This document shows positions 45,145 through 56,044 of a stretch of 64,000 nt of DNA, one piece after another. The first letter of the stretch is position 1, and each line of letters starts with the position of its first letter. The translations under genes and the position numbers were made by a program. Source of the stretch: Diplodia intermedia (lineage: Eukaryota; Ascomycota; Dothideomycetes; Botryosphaeriales; Botryosphaeriaceae); assembly GCA_021495925.1 (NCBI GenBank), contig JAKEKT010000105.1, positions 1-64,000 on the forward strand. Reading direction: 5' to 3'. The notes beneath the pieces are model-generated. The model did not search any database. It saw nothing but the letters and a program-made list of their open reading frames with translations, and was not told the origin of the DNA.

Positions 45145-47959
45145 ATGTCCTCTTTCACGCGACAGTCCGTGGTGGGCGCGTCCCGCCAGGATGTCCTGTC
45201 GTCGCTGCGCGCCACGTCCATAGCCAGCTCCAAGCCGGTGCTGCCCGCAGGTACGCCTGGATCTCCTGTTCGCGTCTGCCCTCTTCTGATGTGCTGTAGA
45301 GCTCATAGCCGCAATTCTGGACTACCTGCCTGTGCCCGATATGATCCGCTTCGCCCGCACGTCGAAACGGATGCGAGAGATGGTCTACGACGATACCCGG
45401 TGGATACAACGGCTCAAGAGCATGGGATGCTGGAACGACCAGGAGGCGAGGCAGCGCTTTGAGGATGCAATGAAAAGAAAGCTCGAGGCACAGCGGTCAC
45501 GAGAGGCGGAAGAGGCGCTGCGAACAGGCGCCATGCTCAATGGCAGCGTGAATGGACTTGCCGGTGGTGGCGGAACAACACTTTTTGATGCCGGCATGGA
45601 AGAGGACCGGCTGAGAAGCTCGCACGAACTTCCCGTGCGCCGAGGGACCATGGACAGCGACTTCAGCCCAATCGACGCCTCCACCACGAGCTACCGGGAC
45701 CCCGAGTTCGCGCTCAACGTCTTGTTCAACGTCCGTTCATCCCGTGGCTCTGCGCGGCTGGAGTACGGGAAAATCTATGGATCATTGGCCCCGTATTACT
45801 TCGACCTGGCCCGGTCGAGGAGCCACATGGACCCAGTCTTATTCAGGGTGTACAGAGATCCAGAGCAGCAGGCAAAGATGCTGGCGCAGATCAAGGTCTT
45901 TGCCCGGAGCGACTATGCGCAGGGCTGCTGGCAACGGGAGGAGAGGCTCGATACCATGATGGGTCTCTTCGAAAATGCTGCTCTTCGGGAATTCGAGCAG
46001 GGATATGAGGCGCAGGATATCGATGGCCGGATGAAGAAATATGCTCAGGTCCTGGTTACTCTCAACGGCGGTTCTGCAGCCATCGACAGCTTCATACACA
46101 ACCACCCTCTAATGCTTCACAAAGAAAGGCTGGGAGACCCGTTGGATTGCTTGGGCAGCGGCCTCTCGGCTGACAGCATAGCACTCAAGCCTTCCCAGGC
46201 ATTCTTCGAAAGTTTGGCAACGGCGCTGAACGAGCAAGCTTCCCTCATCGATCGAGTATTTCCTCCGTCTGTCGATGTCATGATCCCATTTCTAGAAAGA
46301 ATAGGGGAGGATGTTATTTCGGAGTACATAAACCCGCTCCTCGACGAGGCTCACGAACGCAGCATCGAGTCATACTTGAAGGCAGTCTCTGGGCTATTTG
46401 AACAAGCTCTGCGCTTCGAGATTTCGTTGCAATCCACCAAAGCGTCCGAGAAGACTTTCAAGGAGGATGCGCATCGCGTGGTAGCACGATGCTTTGAGCA
46501 GCACATTGATCTGTATCTACAGGATGAAATCGATTACTTCAAAGACAAGGCCAATTCCGACGTGGAGGCGTGGGAGAAGAGGCTTCAGGACCAAGAAGCA
46601 TCGACCGAATCGTTCTTCATGTCCAACGTCAACCGACAAGTGGCCAAGCGAGACTTCCTTACATCGTTCAAGAAAGTCATAATGATGCCGGTCAGCGTCA
46701 TGCCTTTCGCCTCCAGCAAAGCGGCGGACCAGGCGTCGGTCAACGGAGATAGCGGTAGCATCAAGAGCCAATCGAGGTCATCCACGCCTGTTCCGATTGA
46801 GCGTTCTGGCAGCCCGCGTCCCGGGTCAATGGCCCCCACCTCCGAGCTTGCTGCCAAGGCGGCAATAATGAACTCCCGCCTGGAGGGGATCAAGTCGCTC
46901 TTCAGCATTGAAGTGGCGCTCAACCTTGTCCACCTTGCCAAGGGCAGCCTCGAGCGCGTGGCTCTAATGGTTCCGATAGGTGGCCAGTCAGGCGCCGAGT
47001 CGAAGGAGCAGTGTGAAGTCATATTCGTTGCGCTGCTGCAAATACTCGGGTCTGGCCACATCAAGGTTGGGTTCGACAAGGCCATTGACCATCTTTCAAA
47101 ATACAACCCGCGAGAGGTCAGCGAGCATGATCAGCCAGGAGTCCAGCCATTGGTCACGTTCCTGGAACTTGTGAACGTTGGAGACTTGATCCAGCAGATG
47201 GTGGATGTGTTCTACCAGCAAGAGCTGGTGGCAACCCAGCTTGCAGAGAGCGACGACTTCCTCAGCCAGGCGGCAAAGGAGAAGAAGCGGTTCGAGCAGA
47301 TGCTGGACGAGCGAGTGGCGGCCGGACTGAACAAAGGCATAGACGTGCTGATGGACGAAGTCGAGTATCTCTGCGCAACCACACAAGACCCGAAAGACTT
47401 CAATCCGGGGGCGGGCACGGCGCTCGAAGCTGCAGCGCAAATGTCGGACGTGGGGCCGAGCACCACAGCACGCAGGATCATCGAGCTCGTCTCGTCGCAC
47501 ATCAACATGCTGGTGGGGAGCACGGACAAGACGATGTTGGACGTCTTCAACCAGGAGGTGGGCGTGCGTCTTTTCACGGCGCTATGCAAGCACATCAAGC
47601 GGCAGCGCATCAGCATCGACGGTGCCATCAAGCTTATAAGGTAAGGCACCCCTACGGTTGCGGGGCAGCTTGGATCTGACATTGACAGCGACATGAACGC
47701 GTACCACTCGTACGTTGTGACGTTGAGGAACAAGTCGCTGAACCAGTACTTCAGCGCGTTGCGGGAGCTCACGCAGATCTACCTGATCTCGGCCAACGAC
47801 GCGAAGGAGATTGCCACGGTCATCGCGGACGGCGACCGGTACCACGGCATCTTCCGGACCGAGGAGGTGTATGAGTTCGCCGAGCGCAGGGCGGACTGGT
47901 TCGTGGTCAAGCGGGACGTCGAGCGGGCAATGTATGGCATAGGCTGCCTCGTCATGTGA
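45145..47959 (+). CDS. RCY1: Recyclin-1, F-box plus Sec10-like trafficking protein
   Basis: F-box protein needed in yeast for recycling from endosomes to the plasma membrane. Exons 45145-45250, 45300-47640 and 47689-47959 give 905 residues (yeast 840). The F-box lies across the first intron at about residues 35-75 (ELIAAILDYLPVPDMIRFARTSKRMREMVYDDTRWIQRLK). Residues 180-880 are the helical Sec10/exocyst-like region: FALNVLFNVRSSRGSARLEYGKIY, PSVDVMIPFLERIGEDVISEYINPLL, YLQDEIDYFKDKANSDVEAWE, and near the end SDMNAYHSYVVTLRNKSLNQYFSALRELTQIYLIS. A Ser-rich linker at about 530-570 is low complexity. Intron phases are consistent. Confidence 0.93.
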
Positions 47960-48597
47960 AGGCATCGGGTGTTGCATAGCGTCGGGCGTCTCGGGCACGT
48001 GTTTTTGGCGGCGGGCATTGGGCTTTCTTTGGCAGCCGGTTCTGGCAGTGACAGCATGAATGCACAGATACCCACTTCAAGTGAGCAAGCTGCGGAAGTG
48101 GCTTGATACGGACGGCGCAGGCTGCAGGAACCGGCGCGTGACGGCGTAGCGTGAGACAGGCAAGATGGGTGCAGCAGCTCTCGGTCAGTGTCAGGGCGTT
48201 GTTGCTTAGTCATGGCGGCCAGCATCACGATTCCCTCTTCCGGATCGACATCGACAGCTCCAGTCCGCCCGCACATCCACCTCCCATCCGCTGTGCACGC
48301 CCGCCCGTGTGACGTCCGACGCCTGCTGCCCCAGCTCCGCGCCCGCCCGCAGCTGCTGCGCTCGCCCCAGCTTCCCCACGAGCCCAGCGCTGCGCCGGAC
48401 TCCCCCGTCCGACGCGCCATTCGCTGCGAGAGGAGCGCCGCGCTCTGCCGTCCCCAAGCGCTGCCAGACCAGCGTCGCCGCCGACCATCTTCGCAAATCC
48501 TCCTCCCAGCTGCTGCTTGCCTGCAAGGCCCCCGCGTTGCTGCTCTGTCGCAAACCGTGCCCGCTCCACCCCCAGCACCCACCGCTCCCCCGCAGCC
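47960..48597. other. Intergenic region between RCY1 and SWIB gene
   Basis: No supported gene. The segment from 48240 to 48597 is CT-rich on the plus strand and probably is the leader of the DEK-C/SWIB gene. Confidence 0.5.
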
Positions 48598-49717
48598 ATG
48601 CCTCGTAGGTGCTCCCTCACCCTCAATTGGTCAACCGGCTCCCAGTCCGCTCACGCGGTGCCGCCCCCATCTAGTCCCGCCCGAAGTCGAGGCTTCCTAC
48701 ATCGTCATCATCGATGATATCCTTGCCCACAGTGACCTGAACACCGTCTCCGCCAAACGGATCCGCAAGGGCCTGCAAGCGCGCGTCGACCACGACATAA
48801 CCCCCGAGAAGGTAAGTCTCCATCCACATCTCGCGCGCTCTGCGCCCCGGCTTCCATCCGTTCGCGCATGGTACGAGACGTTGCTGTGCTGACGCGCTGC
48901 GATTCCAGGACGCCATCACCGACCTCATACTCGCGCGCTTCGACAAAGTCAACTCAGAGCGCAACGGCGTGGCCGCTGATGACGCCGTCACGGGGTCCAT
49001 CGAGCCCGTGCCTACCGCCGCGGCGCCCGCAACCAACGGCTCGGCACAAGAGAACGGCTCTGGCACATCCACCCCAGCCTCGTCGAAGAAGAGGCCAGAC
49101 CCTGACGAGAACGCCAATGGATCTGACGCTTCGGATGCCACCTCTACTCCGCCCAAGAAGAAGCACAAGAAGAGCACGTCTGTAGAGGATGACGCCGCCT
49201 TTGCTGCTAGGTTACAGGCCGAGGAGAACGGGCGTGCCAGGTCGACTCGTGGCGGCGGTGCATCAAGGCGAAAGGCCCCCACCAAGAAGAAGGGCGAGTC
49301 TCGTAAGAAGAAGAGCAAGACCAAGATAAACTCCGACGATGATAGCGATCTGGCCAGTGGTAGTGAATCCAAGAAGGAGCCGAAACGGAATGGGGGTTTC
49401 CACGTAGGTCCCCCCGACCCCAGCAATGGTCGTAAAGATTGGCGGAGCTGCGTTGCGTGCTAACTCGCCCTTGTGTCTAGAAACCGATGATACTTTCCGC
49501 GCCCTTGTCCGAACTTCTTGGGGAAACCCAGTTGTCACGTCCGCAGTGTGTCAAGAAGATCTGGGAGTACGTCAAGGAAAGGGATCTCCAGGACCCCAAC
49601 GACAAGCGCCAAATCCGCTGCGACGAGGCAATGCGCGCTGTCTTCAAACAGGACCGCGTCCACATGTTTACCATGAATAAGATTCTGAACCAGAATCTTT
49701 ACGCCATCGACGAGTGA
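48598..49717 (+). CDS. DEK_C and SWIB/MDM2-domain chromatin protein
   Basis: Likely nuclear protein related to yeast Tri1/Uaf30, which pair a DEK C-terminal-type domain with a SWIB domain; Uaf30 acts in the RNA polymerase I upstream activating factor. Exons 48598-48604, 48675-48811, 48909-49403 and 49481-49717 give 291 residues. The first coding exon is only 7 nt (Met, Pro, one base), yet it restores MPLPPEVEASYIVIIDDILAHSDLNTVSAKRIRKGLQARV. This is the DEK_C fold at residues 1-60. The middle (about 70-210) is acidic then Lys-rich, with nuclear-signal-like KKKHKK and KKKSKTK runs. The SWIB domain (213-291) reads PLSELLGETQLSRPQCVKKIWEYVKERDLQDPNDKRQIRCD, then FTMNKILNQNLYAIDE. I cannot say which of the two yeast proteins is the closer counterpart. 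Confidence 0.93.
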
Positions 49718-51269
49718 CTATAGCGCGGTGGCGCAGCCAACGAAGCCGCGGAGGTCGTCTTAGACCTTTCCATCTGGAATATTGACGGCCTGTTCCGCGG
49801 CCCAAGAACCGCATCTGGTCTTTGCGAGAACTGCCACGAGTAATGCTTTCTCTTCGGTCGCCACCTGGATCATCTCAAGCGCTGCAGGTACTGTCGATTT
49901 CTATGGCCGACTTGAAAGCATCAAAACGAGTCGAACCTTCTCACCGATCTCCTCGGCTTTTTGTTCCTTTTTTATTTTGGCTTTTCATTTCAATAGCATG
50001 GCGACTGGCACAGGTACGGAGTTTTGGACTATTGGCCTTGTTTATTCTACTCTCCTTTTCATCTCATGTGATGGCGGCCGCTGCCGAACCGTGGGTAACC
50101 ATTTGAACTGGCCCCCAGTGCTGTGTTCCCCTTTTCTTTGATTTTGTTCGTTCACGACAGCTTCGCCTCCCTTGACCTTGACTTTCGTCTCATGCTGAGG
50201 AAGCTTCCTTAAACTAGTGTCGCAAACGACTTCGCCTCGTCGTGACGGCGGCAGGAGCTTTGGATTTTGTTGAGAGGGACGGGGTGGCCACCGAAGAAGA
50301 GGTTCGCGCACGTGAACAAGCTACGCTCGCCATTGATCGAAAAGACATAATAAAGGTCAGCGATCATTGGCTAATTTAACATGCGATCAAGCAGAACAAG
50401 GGCAGCTGCTTAGCCTGTAGTTGATCGCACCTCATCTGCAAACGGCTATGCCTTGTTTTTCTTTTGTTTTTAGAAACGAAAACTAGGGAAGACGGAGCAG
50501 TGCCGAAAAGTACCAGGGCTCAGTCTTGCGCATGGGTAAGACAAAAGTAAAAAGCTGGAATATGCGAGATGAGAAAATAACTATCCATGTTCGCGCTCCG
50601 CGTTGTCTAAGCCTGTTTCCAGTCCCTGACATGTCGGCTCCAACTTCAGGTGGTTCCCTTTTCTCTAAGGACGGACGCCTCAATGCCGTCCCATTAAAAC
50701 AGTGGAATTTCCGAGGGAAGCACGTCGCAGCTGCAAACACTGTTGCGTCGAGATGAATCGCCGAGCATAGTCTTCTTTTGCAACGGTCTTTGGTCGTCTA
50801 CATCCGAAGCGGGAGGTTCCTGCCTGTCAGGCTCACCTCTCGCGATAACGAACACCAAACTCATATAATACATGTAGGTAGAGCCTTGTTGGCCTAAGTG
50901 TAAAAGTACAGTGGCGCAACCAAGCTCGCCCGATAAAACCTACGCCCCCAGTCCCATAATCCTTGCAGAGCGCCAAGTTGAGTCGTAAAGCAGTAGGCGT
51001 CCGCACTTGCAGCAACGGCCAATCTCTCAAGAGCTTGCTTCTTGTGCGACGTTGTATTCGCTGTGACCAGGGGTATTTCCAATTTTTCCATATCCCAATT
51101 CTTCTTAACCCGCAGAACCAGCTGATAAACAAACAGAAAAGCAAAAGAAGGGTGCAAGGCGAAGAAATGCTACACGCCGAGTCGAGTACAGGAAACCTGG
51201 CAAATTCATCTGATCGCACATCCAAGCCTTTGTAGACCTCGGAAAATCGTTTGAAGTTCTTTTGGCAAC
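49718..51269. other. 1.55 kb intergenic region between convergent genes
   Basis: The SWIB gene and the securin-like gene converge here, so both 3' UTRs are expected. Frames up to 130 codons (for example 50833-51225 minus) show no motif. No RNA gene is evident. Confidence 0.5.
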
Positions 51270-52876
51270 CTAGGCCTCAGGGATCGTGAATTGGAAATCT
51301 TCTTCCTCATCGGCAATGTCAAAGGCGGATGATCCCGACTGTGCCCGGCTAAACCAGTCATCGCCACCCAGACGATCGGTCAGGCGGAGGTTGCGGAGCG
51401 CCATCTCTCGAATCATCTCCATCTCCGGGTCATCATTCTCGTCCTGAGACCGAGCATCGGCGACGGACGTCGTAACTGACACGTGGCGAGACCAAGCTGA
51501 ACGAGGATGTACGGATCCAACGGGGCGCCCACTTGCCGTGCTGGCGCTGTGAGCGAGACCTGTAGTACCCTCAGAGACGGAACGCTGCTGGTTACCGGAC
51601 GACACACCCAGCGGCCTGCGGATAGAGCTACTGATCGTACGACCCTTTCCATAGCCTAGGGTTGTACGTGACGCAGCTGTAGCAGCCTGGTGCCTCATAT
51701 TAGAAGGGTTGGAAGGCCTCGGTGCGACGGGTGCTGTGGGCTTCTGGCGAGGTTGAGCAGCAGTCGGGGGCGCAGCAGTAGACAGGGCAGAGCGGGAACG
51801 CGCATGGGCTCGCATGGAGGCGGTTGGATTTCTGGTGTTTGCGAGTGCGGACGCAACAGTTCGAGATGCCACTGCGGCTGGCCTTGAGGTTGCAGCTGCA
51901 CTCAGTGGCCGGCGAGTGATGGCGGTGCTGGGCTTAGACGTACTCGAAACGCTTGCCGGTCGAACTGTAGTAGCCTGGGGTCTGGGCAATGTCGTAGGAG
52001 CAATACCGAAGAGCTCACGCTCCTCATCAGTAAACGGCCCAAGAGTTTCTTCGATGTTCCTCTGAAGCATTGCCTCGTGGCTAGCGTTGACTTTGGCCTT
52101 TTGCTCGGCAATCCGCTTGTCAGAAAGGTGGATGCCGTCGTCATCGACCGGGTCATAGTAGACTTGGTAGATACCACGCATGAGATTCTCTCCTTCGAGC
52201 TGGGGGTACTGCATATCAGATGGCCAGTCGTCAGGATCATCAGGAAGCGCTACAAAGGTTCATCAGCACACAGTACACCGGTGAGGTGCGATCGACGGGA
52301 AGGAGACCTACGGATCTCTTGAGGTGGCATGTACTCGATGTCACGCTCCCCATCATGGGCAAGCTCGACGGCCGGTGAAGCTTGATGGACCTTCACCTTG
52401 GCACGACGGAGCCGCGGGCCGCTGCTCCTCACGCCGGCCTTCTCAGAGTCTGGCTCTGTCTGAGGCGCGGGCGTTGCGAATGCAGCGGCTTTGGCATTTG
52501 TCGTCTTCATGCCCAGTGGGGCACGCGTACGGGGGCCTGGCAGTGTCTATCAGCATAAGTCCCGCGAGACGGTTGGGCTTTGCTGTGACCCACCTGCGGG
52601 CGTGACAAATGCATTGTTGTCTACTTTGGCGCCTTTCTTGCCGGTAGGTAGCAATTGATTTTCGGCGCCCTTGCCGACTGTGTTTAATGCAGCCCTGCCA
52701 GCGCGAGCGGTGCCATTCTCGTCGTTGAGCGCGACCTTGAAGGGCGTCTTGGGAGCTTTGTTGGCGGGCGTCTTTGCGGCGAAAGCTCTGGTGCCGGCAT
52801 TGAGCGGCTTCGCAGCGGCGGCCTGCTGGTGAGCAGCGGCGAGATTCTCTTGGTCAGTGTGTGCGGAAAGCATCAT
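51270..52876 (-). CDS. Securin-like protein (Cut2/Pds1-type separase inhibitor)
   Basis: Predicted securin, which blocks separase until the anaphase-promoting complex destroys it. Exons 52876-52594, 52536-52312 and 52249-51270 give 495 residues with consistent phases. The N-terminus has a KEN-like DQENL and a TPANKAPKTPFKV...LNDENG block. Residues 140-190 hold RDIEYMPP then DDWPSDMQYP. From memory, S. pombe Cut2 has a closely similar DIEYMPP followed by a DPWPSM-like motif; I could not check an alignment. RxxL destruction-box candidates include RAAL near residue 60 and two RRPL. The long Ser/Ala/Thr/Arg-rich middle is disordered. The C-terminal exon tail is acidic (GGDDWFSRAQSG...DEEEDFQFTIPEA), as expected for separase binding. 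Fast divergence makes this call moderate. It is divergent from tropomyosin. Confidence 0.68.
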
Positions 52877-53245
52877 TACAGGCAGATAGTCGCATTGACG
52901 GCAGTTGGCGATGCGAGGTTGAGGTTGCGCGAGGGTGGGCGCGGTGGATGTGGTCGCTGGAATGTTTACAATGCGGCAGGCGGGCCGTCGCAGGAGCAAC
53001 GGGGCCCGCAGGTTCGGGGGCGGGCCCGGCAGGCGCAGTGTGCAGGCGCCCCCTGGCAGCCCCCTGGGCCTGCACCTGCACCAGCATCTCACCGCCCGCG
53101 CGCCGCGACGAACAACGCACTACCTTCTGTCACCTTCGGCTCCACCACCGCAACCCATCTACCTCTGCCAACGGTCTTGTACCCTCAGTCGCCCCGCGCA
53201 ACCTATACCCATCTCTGCACATTCTCATTCTCTGCCCCGCCCATC
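52877..53245. promoter_or_regulatory. Divergent promoter region, securin-like gene and tropomyosin
   Basis: 369 bp between opposing start codons. GC-rich in the centre with a CT-rich plus strand near the tropomyosin start. No specific element is recognised. Confidence 0.5.
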
Positions 53246-53989
53246 ATGGACGCCATCAAGAAGGTGAGCAGCCCCCTCTTTTACCCCTCCAGGGCCTCCG
53301 AGTAATCACAAGCTCGCCTGCCCGCCTTCGGCTGTGCTCAACTTCGCAGCTGCGGTCTGCAGACGGTTGCGCTAATGATTGCTCTTGCCCCAGCGCATGA
53401 ACGCCCTCCGCATCGAGGCCGACGAAGCCACCGCCAAGGTCGAGGAGCTGTCCTCGGACAAGAAGCGCCTGGAACAGGAGAACCTGGCCAAGGAGCAGGA
53501 GATTACCTCGCTTGCTCACAGGAACCAGCTGCTCGAGGGCGAGGTCGAGAAGCTCGAGACCCACCTGAAGGATGCCAAGGCCATCGCCGACGACAGCTCC
53601 CAGGCGGGCACCCACAACGAGTCGCTGACCCGGCGGGTGCAGCTGCTTGAGGAGGAGGCTGAGGAGGCGGATAAGAACCTGCGCGAGACGAACGAGAAGT
53701 ACGTCGCCTTCCTGACCCCGAAGCGTTTCTGGTTCCCGTGCGTACGCGCTTGTAGACGTCGTTGTCGTTCCACTTATGATTCCACCCCGCTACGTGTCCC
53801 CCACTGTGCTGACAGGCTTCCGTTAGGCTCCGTCAGACCGATGTGCGGGCAGGCCACTACGAGCGCAAGGTGCAGGCTCTCGAGGCCGAGAGGGACCAGT
53901 GGGAGGCCAAGTACGAGGAGATGGCCAAGAAGTACGCCGACACCAAGAAGGAACTGGACGACTTCGTCAACGAGATTGGCAACATCTAA
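53246..53989 (+). CDS. Tropomyosin
   Basis: Actin-cable-stabilising coiled-coil dimer. Exons 53246-53263 (18 nt, MDAIKK), 53394-53698 and 53827-53989 give 161 residues, the same length as yeast Tpm2. Almost the whole protein is a heptad repeat: RMNALRIEADEATAKVEELSSDKKRLEQEN, LAKEQEITSLAHRNQLLEGEVEKLETHLKDA, and so on, ending KKELDDFVNEIGNI. The N-terminal MDAIKKRMNALR is the classic tropomyosin overlap end, which needs N-terminal acetylation for polymerisation. The last intron has a GTACGT donor and a TTAG acceptor at 53826; another AG lies 10 nt upstream but breaks the frame. Cable assembly would serve polarised hyphal growth and septation. Confidence 0.96.
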
Positions 53990-54322
53990 TTCCATTCCCG
54001 GCGCCTGCCTCCTCTTCAACAACAATTTTATCATCACAACGAGCGAACTTCCATGGTTGGCACAATGTTCTCAGCGTTAGAACTAGGTGGGCGTGGGCGG
54101 TGCAGTTGTCACGCAGGCCTTGCGGCTCTGCATTTCTTTGTTGGTAGTTCCTCCTCAGTGACATAGCAACCCTCTACCCCTGACTCTCTGACTGCCTGCC
54201 GTGCTTGTTTGGAACCATGAGGTCGTAACTCGGGCTACTTGCTCAGGGGCGTTTCCGCCATTATGATCGACCGCCGCCTCATCGCCGTCTAGGCGCAAGG
54301 TCGATGATCTCCCCCGCCGTGT
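53990..54322. other. Convergent 3' region of tropomyosin and RRP17
   Basis: A 333-bp stretch between two convergent stop codons. It should contain both 3' UTRs. No gene or RNA is visible. Confidence 0.6.
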
Positions 54323-55278
54323 CTATTTCCCTCTCGTCTTCCGTGCCTGGGCCTGCGTTCTGCTCTTCGCCTTTTGCTTATCCCGCGTTACCTTCCTCTC
54401 CGCCTTGCTTTCGTACCGGAACTTCTTTTTTTTCTTCGGTTTATCGCTCTTCGGGTTCTCCTTGGTCCACACCCGCTTGCCGTTTGCCTTCTGCCCGTCC
54501 GCCTTGCTTCCCGCCTCATTTGTAGCGCCCCGACCTTCCGAATCCCCATCCACTTCGTTCTCGTCCTCGTCGTCGTCAGCGTGCCTTTTCCTGAAGCCGT
54601 CCCGATCGATATCCACCGTCTCGACCGTAACCGTAGTGTACTTGTCTTCGTCGACGTATTCCTCCTCACGGTCTACAACATCATCGTGCTTCTGCCCCTC
54701 GCCGACTTCCTCGATACCGTTCCACTCCCCTTCCTCGTCGTCCTCGTTGTCCGAAGAAGATTGAAGATCGGGATTTGCCTCCTTAAGCATGCGATTGACT
54801 TCGGCGACATGGCGTTCGAGGTCCTCCTTGCGTTGCTGCCGTAGCTGTGAGGAAATGCCGTTAGCATGTTTACCTCTGAAACAAAGAAGCAGACCGGCGT
54901 GAGCATGGGAAGAGCCCCGCCGTCACCTCCACTAAACCCCGAAACTCGGGGCCGACTGTTCATACTAGGTACACTTGCGCGCCCGAGGGAAACCGTAGGC
55001 CAGAACAGGCCCAACGACTTTGTAGAAAAACGGAAAAATGCAAAACAAATTATGGCTTCTTGGGCAGCTGGAAGCAAAGATTGGGTAAATCTTACCTCCT
55101 TTCTCTGTGCGACACGCTCCTCCTTCTCGCGCTTAACGGCCTGCTCCTGCGCGTGCTTGATGCGCGCTTGCTTGCGCTTGTGGAAGCCCGTTAGGTACTC
55201 GGCGCGCGCCGAGTTATCGAAGGTGATCTCTTCGGGTCGCTCCGCCGTCTTCGAACGTTTGCGGGGAGGCGGTGCCAT
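54323..55278 (-). CDS. RRP17: Nop25/RRP17-family pre-rRNA exonuclease factor
   Basis: Nucleolar protein acting in 5' end maturation of 5.8S and 25S rRNA (Rrp17 in yeast). Exons 55278-55096 and 54844-54323 give 234 residues against 235 in yeast. The conserved N-terminus ITFDNSARAEYLTGFHKRKQARIKHAQEQAVKREKEERVAQRKE continues across the intron into LRQQRKEDLERHVAEVNRMLKEANPD. This is the full Nop25 signature. An acidic linker (SSDNEDDEEGEW, EEEYVDEDKYTTVTVE) follows, then a basic tail with KKKKKFRYESKAERKVTRDKQKAKSRTQAQARK. The intron is 251 bp, the longest confident coding intron in the window. Confidence 0.95.
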
Positions 55279-56044
55279 CGCTGTGTGGGTTGGAGCGCGA
55301 GAGGGAAATTTTCAGCGGTGCAGTTTGGTGTCGGGGTCCGAGGACGAGGAAAGTCGTCAGAGCGGTCGATTGAACGAGGTTAGAGGGTGGGAGGAGACGT
55401 ATGGGGCCGTGTGTATAGCTGAGAAGGTTCGCAAGCTGGGTTGATCAGGATGTGGGAGCTGCGGAACTCCGCAAGGGAAAAGTTCACGAATGCTGACTCG
55501 CCGAACCGCGGAGAGGTCGGTAGCGTCGAGTCATGATCGCCAAGCTGCTTGGGCCAATTCATGCGGCTACATCACAGTAGCACGGCGGGTGACAGATAAA
55601 TTCTACATGAGATAGGTAGTTGAAGACAAGATCTGGGTATAAATACACGCACTAAACATTCACAGATACATCCGGATCTTGTATTCAACTGCATACATAA
55701 ATATGATGATGCGGTATCTGTGTAAGGTAGATGCGGGTGGGCCGTTTATTTTGAGGCAGACGTAGGTGAGCAATTTCTTGTCACCCGCTGTAGTAGGTTA
55801 TAACTGATCGATTCCGCCGTTGACAACCAAGCCGCAAACAAATAGGCAAATCACCAGCAAGCACTATAAAAGATCGCTATTGTCGAATTTGATTATCAAC
55901 ACCTACATGTATCTCTCAGCTCCGGATGTATTTCAATTCACGCTCGCATATACGTCCAGACTTTTGACGCAATTACCATTATAGCAAGAGCAAAGCGTCG
56001 CCCGCGGAGCATGGAAGGATCAAATTATTTGTAACTCCTTCCAC
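55279..56044. other. Intergenic region with AT-rich island
   Basis: No gene. From about 55570 to 56035 the sequence is distinctly AT-richer than its surroundings. It contains an 11-bp inverted repeat (ATACATCCGGA near 55668, its complement near 55920). This could be a remnant of a small mobile element, or just the 3' flank of the M20 gene. Confidence 0.5.
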
